From NCBI GenBank assembly GCA_024710825.1, contig JANJUA010000107.1, forward strand, positions 1-7,895: a stretch of 7,895 nt of DNA, read 5' to 3'. Position 1 is the first letter of the stretch; the number at the start of each line of letters is the position of its first letter. Source of the stretch: Solirubrobacteraceae bacterium. GTDB taxonomy: Bacteria > Actinomycetota > Thermoleophilia > Solirubrobacterales > Solirubrobacteraceae. Shown piece after piece: positions 1-5,600 of the stretch. The notes below the pieces were generated by a model that was given only the letters and a program-made list of their open reading frames with translations, had not been told where the DNA came from and did not search any database. The position numbers and the translations under genes were made by a program.

Positions 1-656
1 CATTGCTATCGGCGCTGTTCGGGCTCGAGCGGTACCGCGGCAGCGTGGCGGTACACGGCCGCGAGACCCGGCTGCGCTCACCGCGCGACGCGATGCGCGC
101 GGGAATCGCGCTGATCCCCGAGGATCGCCGCCACGAGGGCCTGCTCGGCTCGAAGTCGGTGAAGGAGAACCTCGTCCTGCCCGTCATCTCGCGCCTGACC
201 CGCTTCACGCTGATCAACGCGCGCGCCGAGGAGGATCTGGTGACGACGGCGATGGAGCGCCTGCAGATCAAGACGGCCAGCCCCGACGTGGCGGTCCACA
301 CGCTGTCCGGCGGCAATCAGCAGAAGGTCGTGTTGGCCAAGTCTCTCACGCTGGGCGCCAAGGTGCTGCTGTTCCACGACGTCACGCGCGGGATCGACGT
401 CGGGACCAAGGCGCAGATCTTCAGCCTCGCGCGCGAGCTCGCCGACTCCGGCCACGCCATCCTCTTGTACTCATCCGACCACCAGGAGCTCGTGCACATG
501 TGCGACCGCGTGATGGTCCTCAGCCGCGGCCAGGTCGCCGCGGTGCTCGAGGGCGCGTCACTCAGTGAGGCCAACATCGTGCGGGCGGCGTTCGCGCTCG
601 AGCCGACCATTGCCGCGGAGCCCGATGCCAGCCTCTTGGAGCCCGGGGAGGATTGA
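1..656 (+). CDS. Sugar ABC transporter ATP-binding protein, C-terminal half (5' partial)
   Basis: This is the cytoplasmic ATPase of a carbohydrate ABC importer of the RbsA/MglA/XylG type, which carries two nucleotide-binding domains in one chain. Only about 217 residues of the second domain are visible; the first domain and the second Walker A lie upstream of the window. The sequence shows an IPEDRRHEGLL segment and a SVKENL segment typical of the second domain, the ABC signature LSGGNQQK (303-326), and a TRGIDVGTK D-loop region after the Walker B strand. Walker B reads LLFHDVT where the family norm is LLLDEPT, so the metal-binding Asp is His and the catalytic Glu is Asp. The second domain is often degenerate in this family, so the protein may still work through its first domain. 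It ends 1 nt before the first permease, in one operon. Substrate cannot be told; ribose-, rhamnose-, galactofuranose- or AI-2-type systems share this gene order. Confidence 0.93.
   Translation, partial: LLSALFGLERYRGSVAVHGRETRLRSPRDAMRAGIALIPEDRRHEGLLGSKSVKENLVLPVISRLTRFTLINARAEEDLVTTAMERLQIKTASPDVAVHTLSGGNQQKVVLAKSLTLGAKVLLFHDVTRGIDVGTKAQIFSLARELADSGHAILLYSSDHQELVHMCDRVMVLSRGQVAAVLEGASLSEANIVRAAFALEPTIAAEPDASLLEPGED
645..651 (+). promoter_or_regulatory. Shine-Dalgarno site of the first permease
   Basis: GGGGAGG lies 6 nt before a GTG at 658, at the very end of the ATPase gene. It decides the permease start in favour of GTG 658 over an in-frame upstream ATG at 565, which lies deep within the ATPase gene and has no such site. 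Confidence 0.8.
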
Positions 657-657
657 C

Positions 658-1650
658 GTGCGCAGCGTCCTCGCGCGGCTGCCCAGGCCGCGCATCATCC
701 ATCCCGACGACTTCGTCGTCGCCGTCGTGCCCTATGTCGTGTTCGCGGCGCTGGTCGTGTGGCTGGCCGTCCTGGCCCCCGACAGCCTGACCTTGGATCA
801 GATCACCGGCAACGTCGACGTCACGCTGATCCTGGTCCTGGTCGCGATCGGGCAGACCTTCGTCCTGCTCACGGGAGGTATCGACCTGTCGATCGGCGGC
901 GTCATCTCCTGCGTCAACGCGTTCGCGGCGTCGCACATGGCCAGCTCGGGCGCGGCCTGGGGTTGGACGATCGCTCTCCTGCTGATCGGCTGGGCGCCCG
1001 GCGCCATCAATGGGGCCCTGATCGCCTATGCGCGCCTGCAGCCCTTCATCGTCACGCTCGCCGCATGGTTCGTATGGGGCGGCATCGCCTTCTACTTCCT
1101 CGAGGCCTCGGGCGGCGAGGTGAGCCCGTCGCTGGGTTGGCTGGCGTCCGGTGCGATCGCCGGCGTGCACAACTCGATCTGGCTACTGCTGCTCGTCGCG
1201 ATCATCGCGTCGTGGCTGCTGCGCACGCGCACCGGCCTGCAGATCAAGGCCGTCGGCTCGAGCGCCGACAACGCGCGCCAGCGCGGGATCCCGACGCGGC
1301 GCACGATCGTCGTCACCTATGGCCTGTCGAGCTGGCTCGCGGCCTTTGCCGGAATCGTGCTGAGCGCGCAGAGCCTCTCCGGTGACCCGGTCGTCGGCGA
1401 CAGCTACATCCTGTTGTCGGTCGCCGCCGCGGTGATCGGCGGCACCAGCTTGTTCGGCGGCCGCGGGACGACGACCGGGACGATCCTCGGCGCATTCGTA
1501 CTGACCTATCTGACGAGCATCGTCTACGTGCTTGGGCTGCCGTCGCAGTGGTCGCTGATCTTCTCGGGCCTGCTGCTCATCGGCAGCGTCACGCTGCAGC
1601 TCGTGGTGCGGCGGGGCTTCGCCCTGCGCAGGAGGACACGTCATGCTTAG
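658..1650 (+). CDS. Sugar ABC transporter permease 1 (RbsC-like, BPD_transp_2 family)
   Basis: This is an inner-membrane permease subunit of 330 residues, about the usual length for RbsC/AraH/YtfT-type proteins. It should pair with the ATPase upstream and the second permease downstream. After a short basic N-terminus (MRSVLARLPRPR) come many hydrophobic segments. The family hallmarks are visible: GQTFVLLTGGIDLSIGG near residues 65-81, the cytoplasmic loop around LQIKAVGSSADNARQRGI that contacts the ATPase, and AAAVIGGTSLFGGRGTTTGT near the C-terminus. The start is GTG 658, chosen because of the strong Shine-Dalgarno site and 1-nt spacing from the ATPase stop. The gene overlaps the next permease by 8 nt, indicating translational coupling. 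It probably forms a heterodimer with the second permease, as in the E. coli YtfT/YjfF and LsrC/LsrD pairs, whose operons also run ATPase-permease-permease. Substrate is unknown. Confidence 0.93.
   Translation: MRSVLARLPRPRIIHPDDFVVAVVPYVVFAALVVWLAVLAPDSLTLDQITGNVDVTLILVLVAIGQTFVLLTGGIDLSIGGVISCVNAFAASHMASSGAAWGWTIALLLIGWAPGAINGALIAYARLQPFIVTLAAWFVWGGIAFYFLEASGGEVSPSLGWLASGAIAGVHNSIWLLLLVAIIASWLLRTRTGLQIKAVGSSADNARQRGIPTRRTIVVTYGLSSWLAAFAGIVLSAQSLSGDPVVGDSYILLSVAAAVIGGTSLFGGRGTTTGTILGAFVLTYLTSIVYVLGLPSQWSLIFSGLLLIGSVTLQLVVRRGFALRRRTRHA
1630..1635 (+). promoter_or_regulatory. Shine-Dalgarno site of the second permease
   Basis: AGGAGG lies 7 nt before ATG 1643, inside the last codons of permease 1. 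The start of permease 2 therefore overlaps the end of permease 1 by 8 nt. Confidence 0.85.
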
Positions 1651-2638
1651 GCGCCTGCAGGGACGACTGCGCCGTAACTCGCAACTCGCGCTCGTCTATG
1701 CGCTGGCGCTGGCGCTGTTCGCGATCGCATCGCTGTCCGTCAGCGGCTTCGGCAGCGGCAAGAGCATCGACAACATCCTGCTCGCCGCGACGATCTTGGC
1801 CCTGGCCGCGGCCGGGCAGACGCTGGTGATCCTGACGGGCGGCATTGACCTCTCCCTTCCGTGGATGATCGCGGCCAGCGCCCTCCTGACCGCGTCGTTG
1901 ACGCACGGTGACAACAGCGCCCTGCCCTGGGTCATCCCGGTCGTCCTCGGCTTCGCGGTGCTTGTCGGGCTCATGAACGGCTGCGGCATCACCGTCCTGC
2001 AGGTGCCACCGATCGTCATGACGCTGGCGATGAACGTGATGCTCAACGGCTTCGTGGCGCTGAAGGTGCCGTCCGGGGCCGACAGCACCGCGCCGCCGCT
2101 CATCGAGAGCCTCGCTTTCGGCCAGATCCTCGGCATCCGTACCCCACTGTTGATTCTCGCGGTGAGCGGCGTGGTGATGACGCTGATGCTGACCTTCCAG
2201 CCCTTCGGCCGACGGCTGTACGCGGTGGGGACCAACGAGCGCGCCAGCCGTTACGCGGGCGTCAACGTGTCACTGATCCTGATCCGCGCCTACGTGCTGT
2301 CGGCGGTGTTCGGGGCAGTCGCGGGGTTGGTGCTGCTCGGCTTTACCGGGCAGGCGTTCAACGGAATGGGCGACGAGTACCAGTTCGCGACGATCGCTGC
2401 GGTGATCGTCGGTGGAGCGTCGATCTTGGGGGGGCGAGGCCACTACCTCGGAACGATCGGCGGCGCGATCCTCCTGACGGTGCTGACGTCGCTGCTGCAG
2501 GTCTTCAGCCTTGGCGCCGGCGCACTGAAGATCTTCTACGGGGTGGTGATCCTCGTCAGCGTGTGGTTGTCGCAGATCGACCTCGAGGTGCTCGCGCGCT
2601 ATTGGCGCGCGTTGGGCCAGCGCGATGTGGCGCGCTGA
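1643..2638 (+). CDS. Sugar ABC transporter permease 2 (RbsC-like, BPD_transp_2 family)
   Basis: This is the second membrane subunit of the same importer, 331 residues, the usual family length. The N-terminus is basic (MLRRLQGRLRRN) and is followed by repeated hydrophobic segments. Family motifs are clear: GQTLVILTGGIDLSLPWM near residues 58-75, the ATPase-contacting loop FGRRLYAVGTNERASRYAGV, and AAVIVGGASILGGRGHYLGT near the C-terminus. It is recognisably homologous to permease 1 but strongly diverged, so this is an old paralogous pair rather than a recent tandem copy. It is the last gene of the visible operon; 38 bp further on lies the stop of a gene on the opposite strand. No solute-binding protein gene is in view; it would be expected upstream of the window. 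Substrate is not determinable from this sequence. Confidence 0.93.
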   Translation: MLRRLQGRLRRNSQLALVYALALALFAIASLSVSGFGSGKSIDNILLAATILALAAAGQTLVILTGGIDLSLPWMIAASALLTASLTHGDNSALPWVIPVVLGFAVLVGLMNGCGITVLQVPPIVMTLAMNVMLNGFVALKVPSGADSTAPPLIESLAFGQILGIRTPLLILAVSGVVMTLMLTFQPFGRRLYAVGTNERASRYAGVNVSLILIRAYVLSAVFGAVAGLVLLGFTGQAFNGMGDEYQFATIAAVIVGGASILGGRGHYLGTIGGAILLTVLTSLLQVFSLGAGALKIFYGVVILVSVWLSQIDLEVLARYWRALGQRDVAR

Positions 2639-2639
2639 T

Positions 2640-2673
2640 CGCCTGTAACGCGGGGTCGGCGCGCCCGCAGGCG
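2640..2673. terminator. Possible GC-rich hairpin between convergent genes
   Basis: The 38-bp gap between the convergent permease 2 and SRPBCC genes contains CGCCTG (2640-2645) matched by CAGGCG (2668-2673), and an alternative inner stem GCGGG (2650-2654) with CCCGC (2664-2668). There is no U-tract on either side. It could end transcription in both directions, but stems like this arise easily by chance at this GC content. Confidence 0.25.
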
Positions 2674-2676
2674 GCG

Positions 2677-3129
2677 CTAGCGGCTGAAGGGCCGGTGGTG
2701 CGCCTGGCCGAGGTCGTCGAGGACCTGGGTCAGCACGGCCTCGAACGGGGGCGGCGCCGGCGCGGGCTCGGGCGGAGGGGCCGCGGGCTCGGGCGCCGTG
2801 GCGGCCGGGCGGCGCCAGAAGCGCAGCCAGCGCCGCCGCGGCTCCGCGGTGGATGTCGAGTTCGCGTCGCTATGCGACGTCAACTCGACAGCGACCGGCT
2901 CGGGCGGCGGGGCGTCGGCGGTCAGCGTGACCTTCGTTCCCCAGCCCGAGGCGGTCAGCTCGACCGTGCCGCTCGCGTGCTCGCCCTCCCAGGCGACCTT
3001 GGACTCGGGCTCGACCCGCGTGATCGAGATCTCGCCGAACCGCGCGAGGTGCCTCGTGAGCGCATCGACGTCCGACACCTCGGCCCACAGCTCGGGCGGC
3101 GACTTGACCAGCGTGCGTTGCACCTGCAT
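2677..3129 (-). CDS. SRPBCC-fold protein with proline/alanine-rich insert
   Basis: This small protein has 150 residues. Residues 1-72 resemble the start of the SRPBCC (polyketide cyclase/START-like) hydrophobic-cavity fold: an opening strand (MQVQRTLVKS), a short helix with PPELWAEVSDVDALTRHL, then alternating strands with ESKVAWEGE, GTVELTASG and TKVTLTAD. A Pro/Ala/Glu-rich low-complexity stretch (about 109-128) and a strongly cationic aromatic patch, RRRWLRFWRRP (98-108), then intervene before a final helix, FEAVLTQVLDDLGQAHHRPF, which looks like the C-terminal helix of the fold. Function and ligand are unknown. It lies 55 bp downstream of the mutase gene on the same strand and is probably cotranscribed. 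The start at ATG 3129 fits the fold's N-terminus. A GTG at 3144 adds five residues, and neither has a well-placed Shine-Dalgarno site; a GGAGG at 3161-3165 is too far away. Confidence 0.72.
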   Translation of the reverse strand: MQVQRTLVKSPPELWAEVSDVDALTRHLARFGEISITRVEPESKVAWEGEHASGTVELTASGWGTKVTLTADAPPPEPVAVELTSHSDANSTSTAEPRRRWLRFWRRPAATAPEPAAPPPEPAPAPPPFEAVLTQVLDDLGQAHHRPFSR

Positions 3130-3184
3130 CGCACCGGGGTTCACCGCCCGGATCGGGAGTCCTCCCTGGCCCTCGGGACGCGGG

Positions 3185-4798
3185 TCAGTCGCTCGGCTGG
3201 TACTCCCCGAAGACGTCGCGCATCGCGCCGCACACCTCGCCCATCGAACAGCGGTCGCGCAGCGCGCGCTTGAGCACCGGCAGCAGGTTGGCGGTGCCGC
3301 GGGCGGCCTCGCGGACATCCTCCAGCCGGCGCGCCGCCAGCTCCTGGTCGCGGTCGGCCTTGTACGCCTTCAGCCGCTCGACCTGCTCGCGCTCGGTCTC
3401 CGGGTCGACCCGCAGCAGGTCCTCGATCTCGATCTCGTCTTCGACGAAGCGGTTGACGCCCACGACGACGTCCTGCTCGATCCGGTAGCGCTCCTGGTAG
3501 CCCCAGGCGCTCTCTTCGATCTCGCTCTTGATGAACGAGATCGCCTGGACCGAGCCGCCGAGCTCGTCGATCTTGCCGATGAGCTCCTGCGCCCGCGACT
3601 CGATCTCGTCGGTGAGCGACTCGACGAAGAACGAGCCCGCGAACGGGTCGACGGTGTCGGTGGCGCCGGACTCGTAGCCGATGATCTGCTGCGTGCGCAG
3701 CGCGATCTTCGCGGCGCGCTCCGTCGGGAGCGCGAGAGCCTCGTCGTAGCCGTTGGTGTGCAGCGACTGCGTGCCGCCGCAGACCGCGGCGAAGCCCTGG
3801 AGCGCCACGCGCATGATGTTGTTCTGCGGCTGCTGGGCGGTGAGCGTCACGCCGCCGGTCTGCGTGTGGAAGCGCAGCATCATCGACTTCGGGTTCTGCG
3901 CCCCGAAGCGCTCCTTCATGATGTGCGCCCACATCCGCCGGGCCGCGCGGAACTTCGCGACCTCCTGGAAGACGTTGTTGTGGCCGTTGAAGAAGAAGGC
4001 CAGGCGCGGGGCGAAGTCGTCGACCTCCAGGCCCGCGTCGAGCGCCGCCTGCACGTACGCCATGCCGTTGGCGAGCGTGAACGCGACCTCCTGGACGGCG
4101 CTGGCGCCCTTCTCGCGGAAGTGGTAGCCCGAGATGGAGATGGTGTTCCACTTCGGCACGTTCTCGCGGCAGTACGCGAACAGGTCCGTGGTGAGCCGCA
4201 TCGCGCCCTCGGGCGGGTAGATGAAGTTCCCCCGGGCGATGTACTCCTTGAGGATGTCGTTCTGCGTCGTGCCGCGCAGCTGCTGCGACGGCACGCCCTG
4301 CTCCTCGCCGACCAGCTCGTAGAGGAGCAGCAGGATCGACGCCGGGGCGTTGATCGTCATCGACGTCGAGACCTCGTCGAGCGGGATCCGGTCGAACGCC
4401 GTGCGCATGTCGTCGATCGTGTCGATCGCGACGCCGGTGCGGCCGACCTCGCCGAGGCAGCGCGGGTCGTCGGAGTCGAGGCCGAGCTGGGTCGGCAGGT
4501 CGAACGCCATCGAGAGCCCGGTGCCGCCCTGGGAGAGCAGGTACCGGTAGCGCTCGTTGGACTCCTTGGCCGTCGCGTAGCCCGCGTACTGGCGCATCGT
4601 CCAGAGCTGCTTGCGGTACATCTCGCGGTGCGGCCCGCGGGTGTACGGGTACTCGCCGGGCTCGCCCAGGTCGAGGTGCTCGGGCAGGTCCTCTTCGGTG
4701 TAGAGCGGCTTGACCTCGATGCCCGAGTCCGTGAAGCGGCGGGGGTCGTCGGGGCCGACGATGGGGGCGACGGTGAGGCGCTCGGGGGTCGTTGCCAT
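3185..4798 (-). CDS. Methylmalonyl-CoA mutase large (alpha) subunit, no B12 domain
   Basis: This is the catalytic TIM-barrel subunit of an adenosylcobalamin-dependent acyl-CoA mutase, 537 residues. It lacks the C-terminal B12-binding domain of full-length mutases, so a separate small cobalamin-binding subunit must be encoded elsewhere. Family sequence is dense: [83 protein letters not shown] and [19 protein letters not shown]. Aligned by eye with Propionibacterium MutB, Tyr89, Arg207 and His244 correspond to Y71, R189 and H226. Keeping both Tyr and Arg favours methylmalonyl-CoA over isobutyryl-CoA as substrate (in isobutyryl-CoA mutase they are Phe and Gln). The role would be interconversion of methylmalonyl-CoA and succinyl-CoA in propionate metabolism. 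The start ATG 4798 gives the natural N-terminus ([10 protein letters not shown]). It has no Shine-Dalgarno site but has a -10-like box 7 nt upstream, suggesting a leaderless mRNA. Confidence 0.94.
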   Translation of the reverse strand: MATTPERLTVAPIVGPDDPRRFTDSGIEVKPLYTEEDLPEHLDLGEPGEYPYTRGPHREMYRKQLWTMRQYAGYATAKESNERYRYLLSQGGTGLSMAFDLPTQLGLDSDDPRCLGEVGRTGVAIDTIDDMRTAFDRIPLDEVSTSMTINAPASILLLLYELVGEEQGVPSQQLRGTTQNDILKEYIARGNFIYPPEGAMRLTTDLFAYCRENVPKWNTISISGYHFREKGASAVQEVAFTLANGMAYVQAALDAGLEVDDFAPRLAFFFNGHNNVFQEVAKFRAARRMWAHIMKERFGAQNPKSMMLRFHTQTGGVTLTAQQPQNNIMRVALQGFAAVCGGTQSLHTNGYDEALALPTERAAKIALRTQQIIGYESGATDTVDPFAGSFFVESLTDEIESRAQELIGKIDELGGSVQAISFIKSEIEESAWGYQERYRIEQDVVVGVNRFVEDEIEIEDLLRVDPETEREQVERLKAYKADRDQELAARRLEDVREAARGTANLLPVLKRALRDRCSMGEVCGAMRDVFGEYQPSD

Positions 4799-4805
4799 GA
4801 GGAGG

Positions 4806-4811
4806 AGGATA
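4806..4811 (-). promoter_or_regulatory. Putative -10 box (TATCCT), leaderless mutase promoter
   Basis: On the minus strand TATCCT lies 7 nt before the mutase ATG at 4798, so transcription would begin at or next to the start codon. The intervening bases are pyrimidine-rich and contain no Shine-Dalgarno site. No convincing -35 box is seen 16-18 nt upstream. Confidence 0.5.
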
Positions 4812-4816
4812 GGAGT

Positions 4817-4822
4817 TAGCCT
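4817..4822 (+). promoter_or_regulatory. Putative -10 box (TAGCCT), leaderless moaX promoter
   Basis: TAGCCT lies 7 nt before ATG 4830, the same geometry as the divergent mutase promoter. A TTGCCA at 4792-4797 resembles a -35 box but is 19 nt away, slightly long, and overlaps the mutase start codon. The purine run GGAGGAGG at 4801-4808 is too far from the ATG to be a ribosome binding site. Confidence 0.5.
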
Positions 4823-4829
4823 GAGCTGC

Positions 4830-5456
4830 ATGCTCGTCCGCGTCCGCCTCTTCGCCCAGCTCCGCCAGCGTGCCGGACGCTCGGAGCTCGAGCTGGAGCT
4901 GCCGGAGGGCGCGCGCGTGTCCGACGCGCTCGCCGCCGTCGGCGATCTGGCCGACGGCGTGCCGCTCGTCATGGCCGTCAACCGGGAGTACGCCGGCCCG
5001 GATCGCCTGCTGCACCCCTCCGACGAGCTCGCGCTCGTGCCGCCGGTCTCGGGCGGGAGCGGGGCCTGGGCGCGGGTGGTGGACGAGCCGCTCTCGCTCG
5101 ACGCGCTCGCCGCCCGGGTGCGTGACCCGCGAGCCGGCGCGGTGGTGACGTTCTCCGGCACGACGCGCGACGTGGACTTCCTCGACTACGAGGCCTACGG
5201 CGAGATGGCGCTCGTGGAGCTCGAGCGGATCGTCGCCGCGGCGATCGAGCGCCACGGGCTGTGCGCCGCCGCCGCCGAGCACCGCACGGGCCGCGTGCCG
5301 CGCCAGGAGGCGTCGGTCATCGTGGCGGCGTCCGCGCCGCATCGGGCGGAGGCGTTCGCGGGGGCGCGCGAGCTGATCGACACGATCAAGGCGCGCCTGC
5401 CGATCTGGAAGCGCGAGGAGGGCGACTGGGTCGAGGGCACGGTCCCGACCCCCTGA
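4830..5456 (+). CDS. moaX: Fused molybdopterin synthase, MoaD-MoaE (MoaX type)
   Basis: The 208-residue protein joins both subunits of molybdopterin synthase, which inserts two sulfurs into cyclic pyranopterin monophosphate to make molybdopterin in the cytoplasm. Residues 1-76 are a MoaD ubiquitin-like domain ([37 protein letters not shown]). The Gly75-Gly76 that carries the thiocarboxylate is internal here. Residues from about 84 on are Moa[33 protein letters not shown] and [14 protein letters not shown]113, H171, R172, K187 and K194 match catalytic or pocket residues of E. coli MoaE (K187 and K194 correspond to Lys119 and Lys126). The loop after TTRD is about six residues shorter than in E. 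coli. M. tuberculosis MoaX has the same fusion order and must be cleaved after the Gly-Gly to work. No other molybdenum cofactor gene is in the window. The start is ATG 4830, where the MoaD fold begins. Confidence 0.93.
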   Translation: MLVRVRLFAQLRQRAGRSELELELPEGARVSDALAAVGDLADGVPLVMAVNREYAGPDRLLHPSDELALVPPVSGGSGAWARVVDEPLSLDALAARVRDPRAGAVVTFSGTTRDVDFLDYEAYGEMALVELERIVAAAIERHGLCAAAAEHRTGRVPRQEASVIVAASAPHRAEAFAGARELIDTIKARLPIWKREEGDWVEGTVPTP

Positions 5457-5469
5457 TCTTCGGGCGCCC

Positions 5470-5475
5470 TAACCT
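5470..5475 (+). promoter_or_regulatory. Putative -10 box (TAACCT) of the small Cys-rich gene
   Basis: TAACCT lies in the 28-bp gap after moaX, 9 nt before GTG 5485, which would give a leader of only about two bases. No Shine-Dalgarno site precedes the GTG. It belongs to the same TAnnCT pattern seen at three other genes here. Confidence 0.4.
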
Positions 5476-5484
5476 GCGTGGGGC

Positions 5485-5589
5485 GTGGCCAAGAAGCTCA
5501 AGCCGAAGAAGAAGTGCTGCAAGAGCAAGCCCCGTTGCAGGCGCTGCCCGGTGCGCCTGAAGAAGCTCGCCAAGCGGGGGAAGGACTAG
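5485..5589 (+). CDS. Small basic four-cysteine protein, 34 residues
   Basis: GTG 5485 opens a 34-codon frame ending with TAG at 5587-5589. The peptide begins [18 protein letters not shown] and continues [16 protein letters not shown]. Half of its residues (17 of 34) are Lys or Arg, and four cysteines form a CC-x5-C-x2-C pattern (C11, C12, C18, C21) that could bind zinc. The charge and cysteine spacing suggest a nucleic-acid- or ribosome-associated small protein, but no function can be assigned. It resembles short uncharacterised actinobacterial proteins I recall, and that recollection is unverified. It fills the space between moaX (28 bp upstream) and the UXS gene (11 bp downstream), with its own candidate -10 box. 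The composition is far from random for this GC-rich DNA, since lysine AAG codons are otherwise scarce, which supports real coding. Confidence 0.65.
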   Translation: MAKKLKPKKKCCKSKPRCRRCPVRLKKLAKRGKD

Positions 5590-5592
5590 GCT
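5587..5592 (+). promoter_or_regulatory. Putative -10 box (TAGGCT) of the UXS gene
   Basis: TAGGCT lies 8 nt before ATG 5601, and its first three bases are the stop codon of the small Cys-rich gene. No strong Shine-Dalgarno site separates it from the ATG (only AGG at 5594-5596). This suggests a leaderless mRNA; no clear -35 box is visible. Confidence 0.4.
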
Positions 5593-5600
5593 TAGGTCCC

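Noticed and set aside
565..657. Upstream ATG extension of permease 1
   Set aside because: It would overlap the ATPase gene by 92 nt. The GTG at 658 has an ideal Shine-Dalgarno site and a natural permease N-terminus.
658..2638. The two permeases as a recent tandem duplication
   Set aside because: They share only family motifs and general topology. Heteromeric permease pairs are normal in this transporter class.
3155..3167. GGGAG-TCC-TCCC-type inverted repeat upstream of the SRPBCC gene as an operator or attenuator
   Set aside because: It is a five-base stem with a two- or three-base loop in very GC-rich DNA, with nothing else supporting regulation; it may simply contain a displaced GGAGG.
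2798..4819. 673-codon open frame on the plus strand opposite the mutase
   Set aside because: It is composed mostly of repetitive Arg/Val/Leu/Asp-rich sequence without domains. The minus strand encodes a clear methylmalonyl-CoA mutase.
4799..5161. N-terminal extension of the mutase to an upstream ATG
   Set aside because: The added 121 residues are a Ser/Arg/Thr-rich antisense of moaX. The family N-terminus starts at the ATG at 4798.
3141..5342. 733-codon minus-strand frame spanning the mutase and moaX
   Set aside because: It is an off-frame shadow, rich in Arg, Ala, Pro and His, which crosses two well-supported genes and shows no homology.
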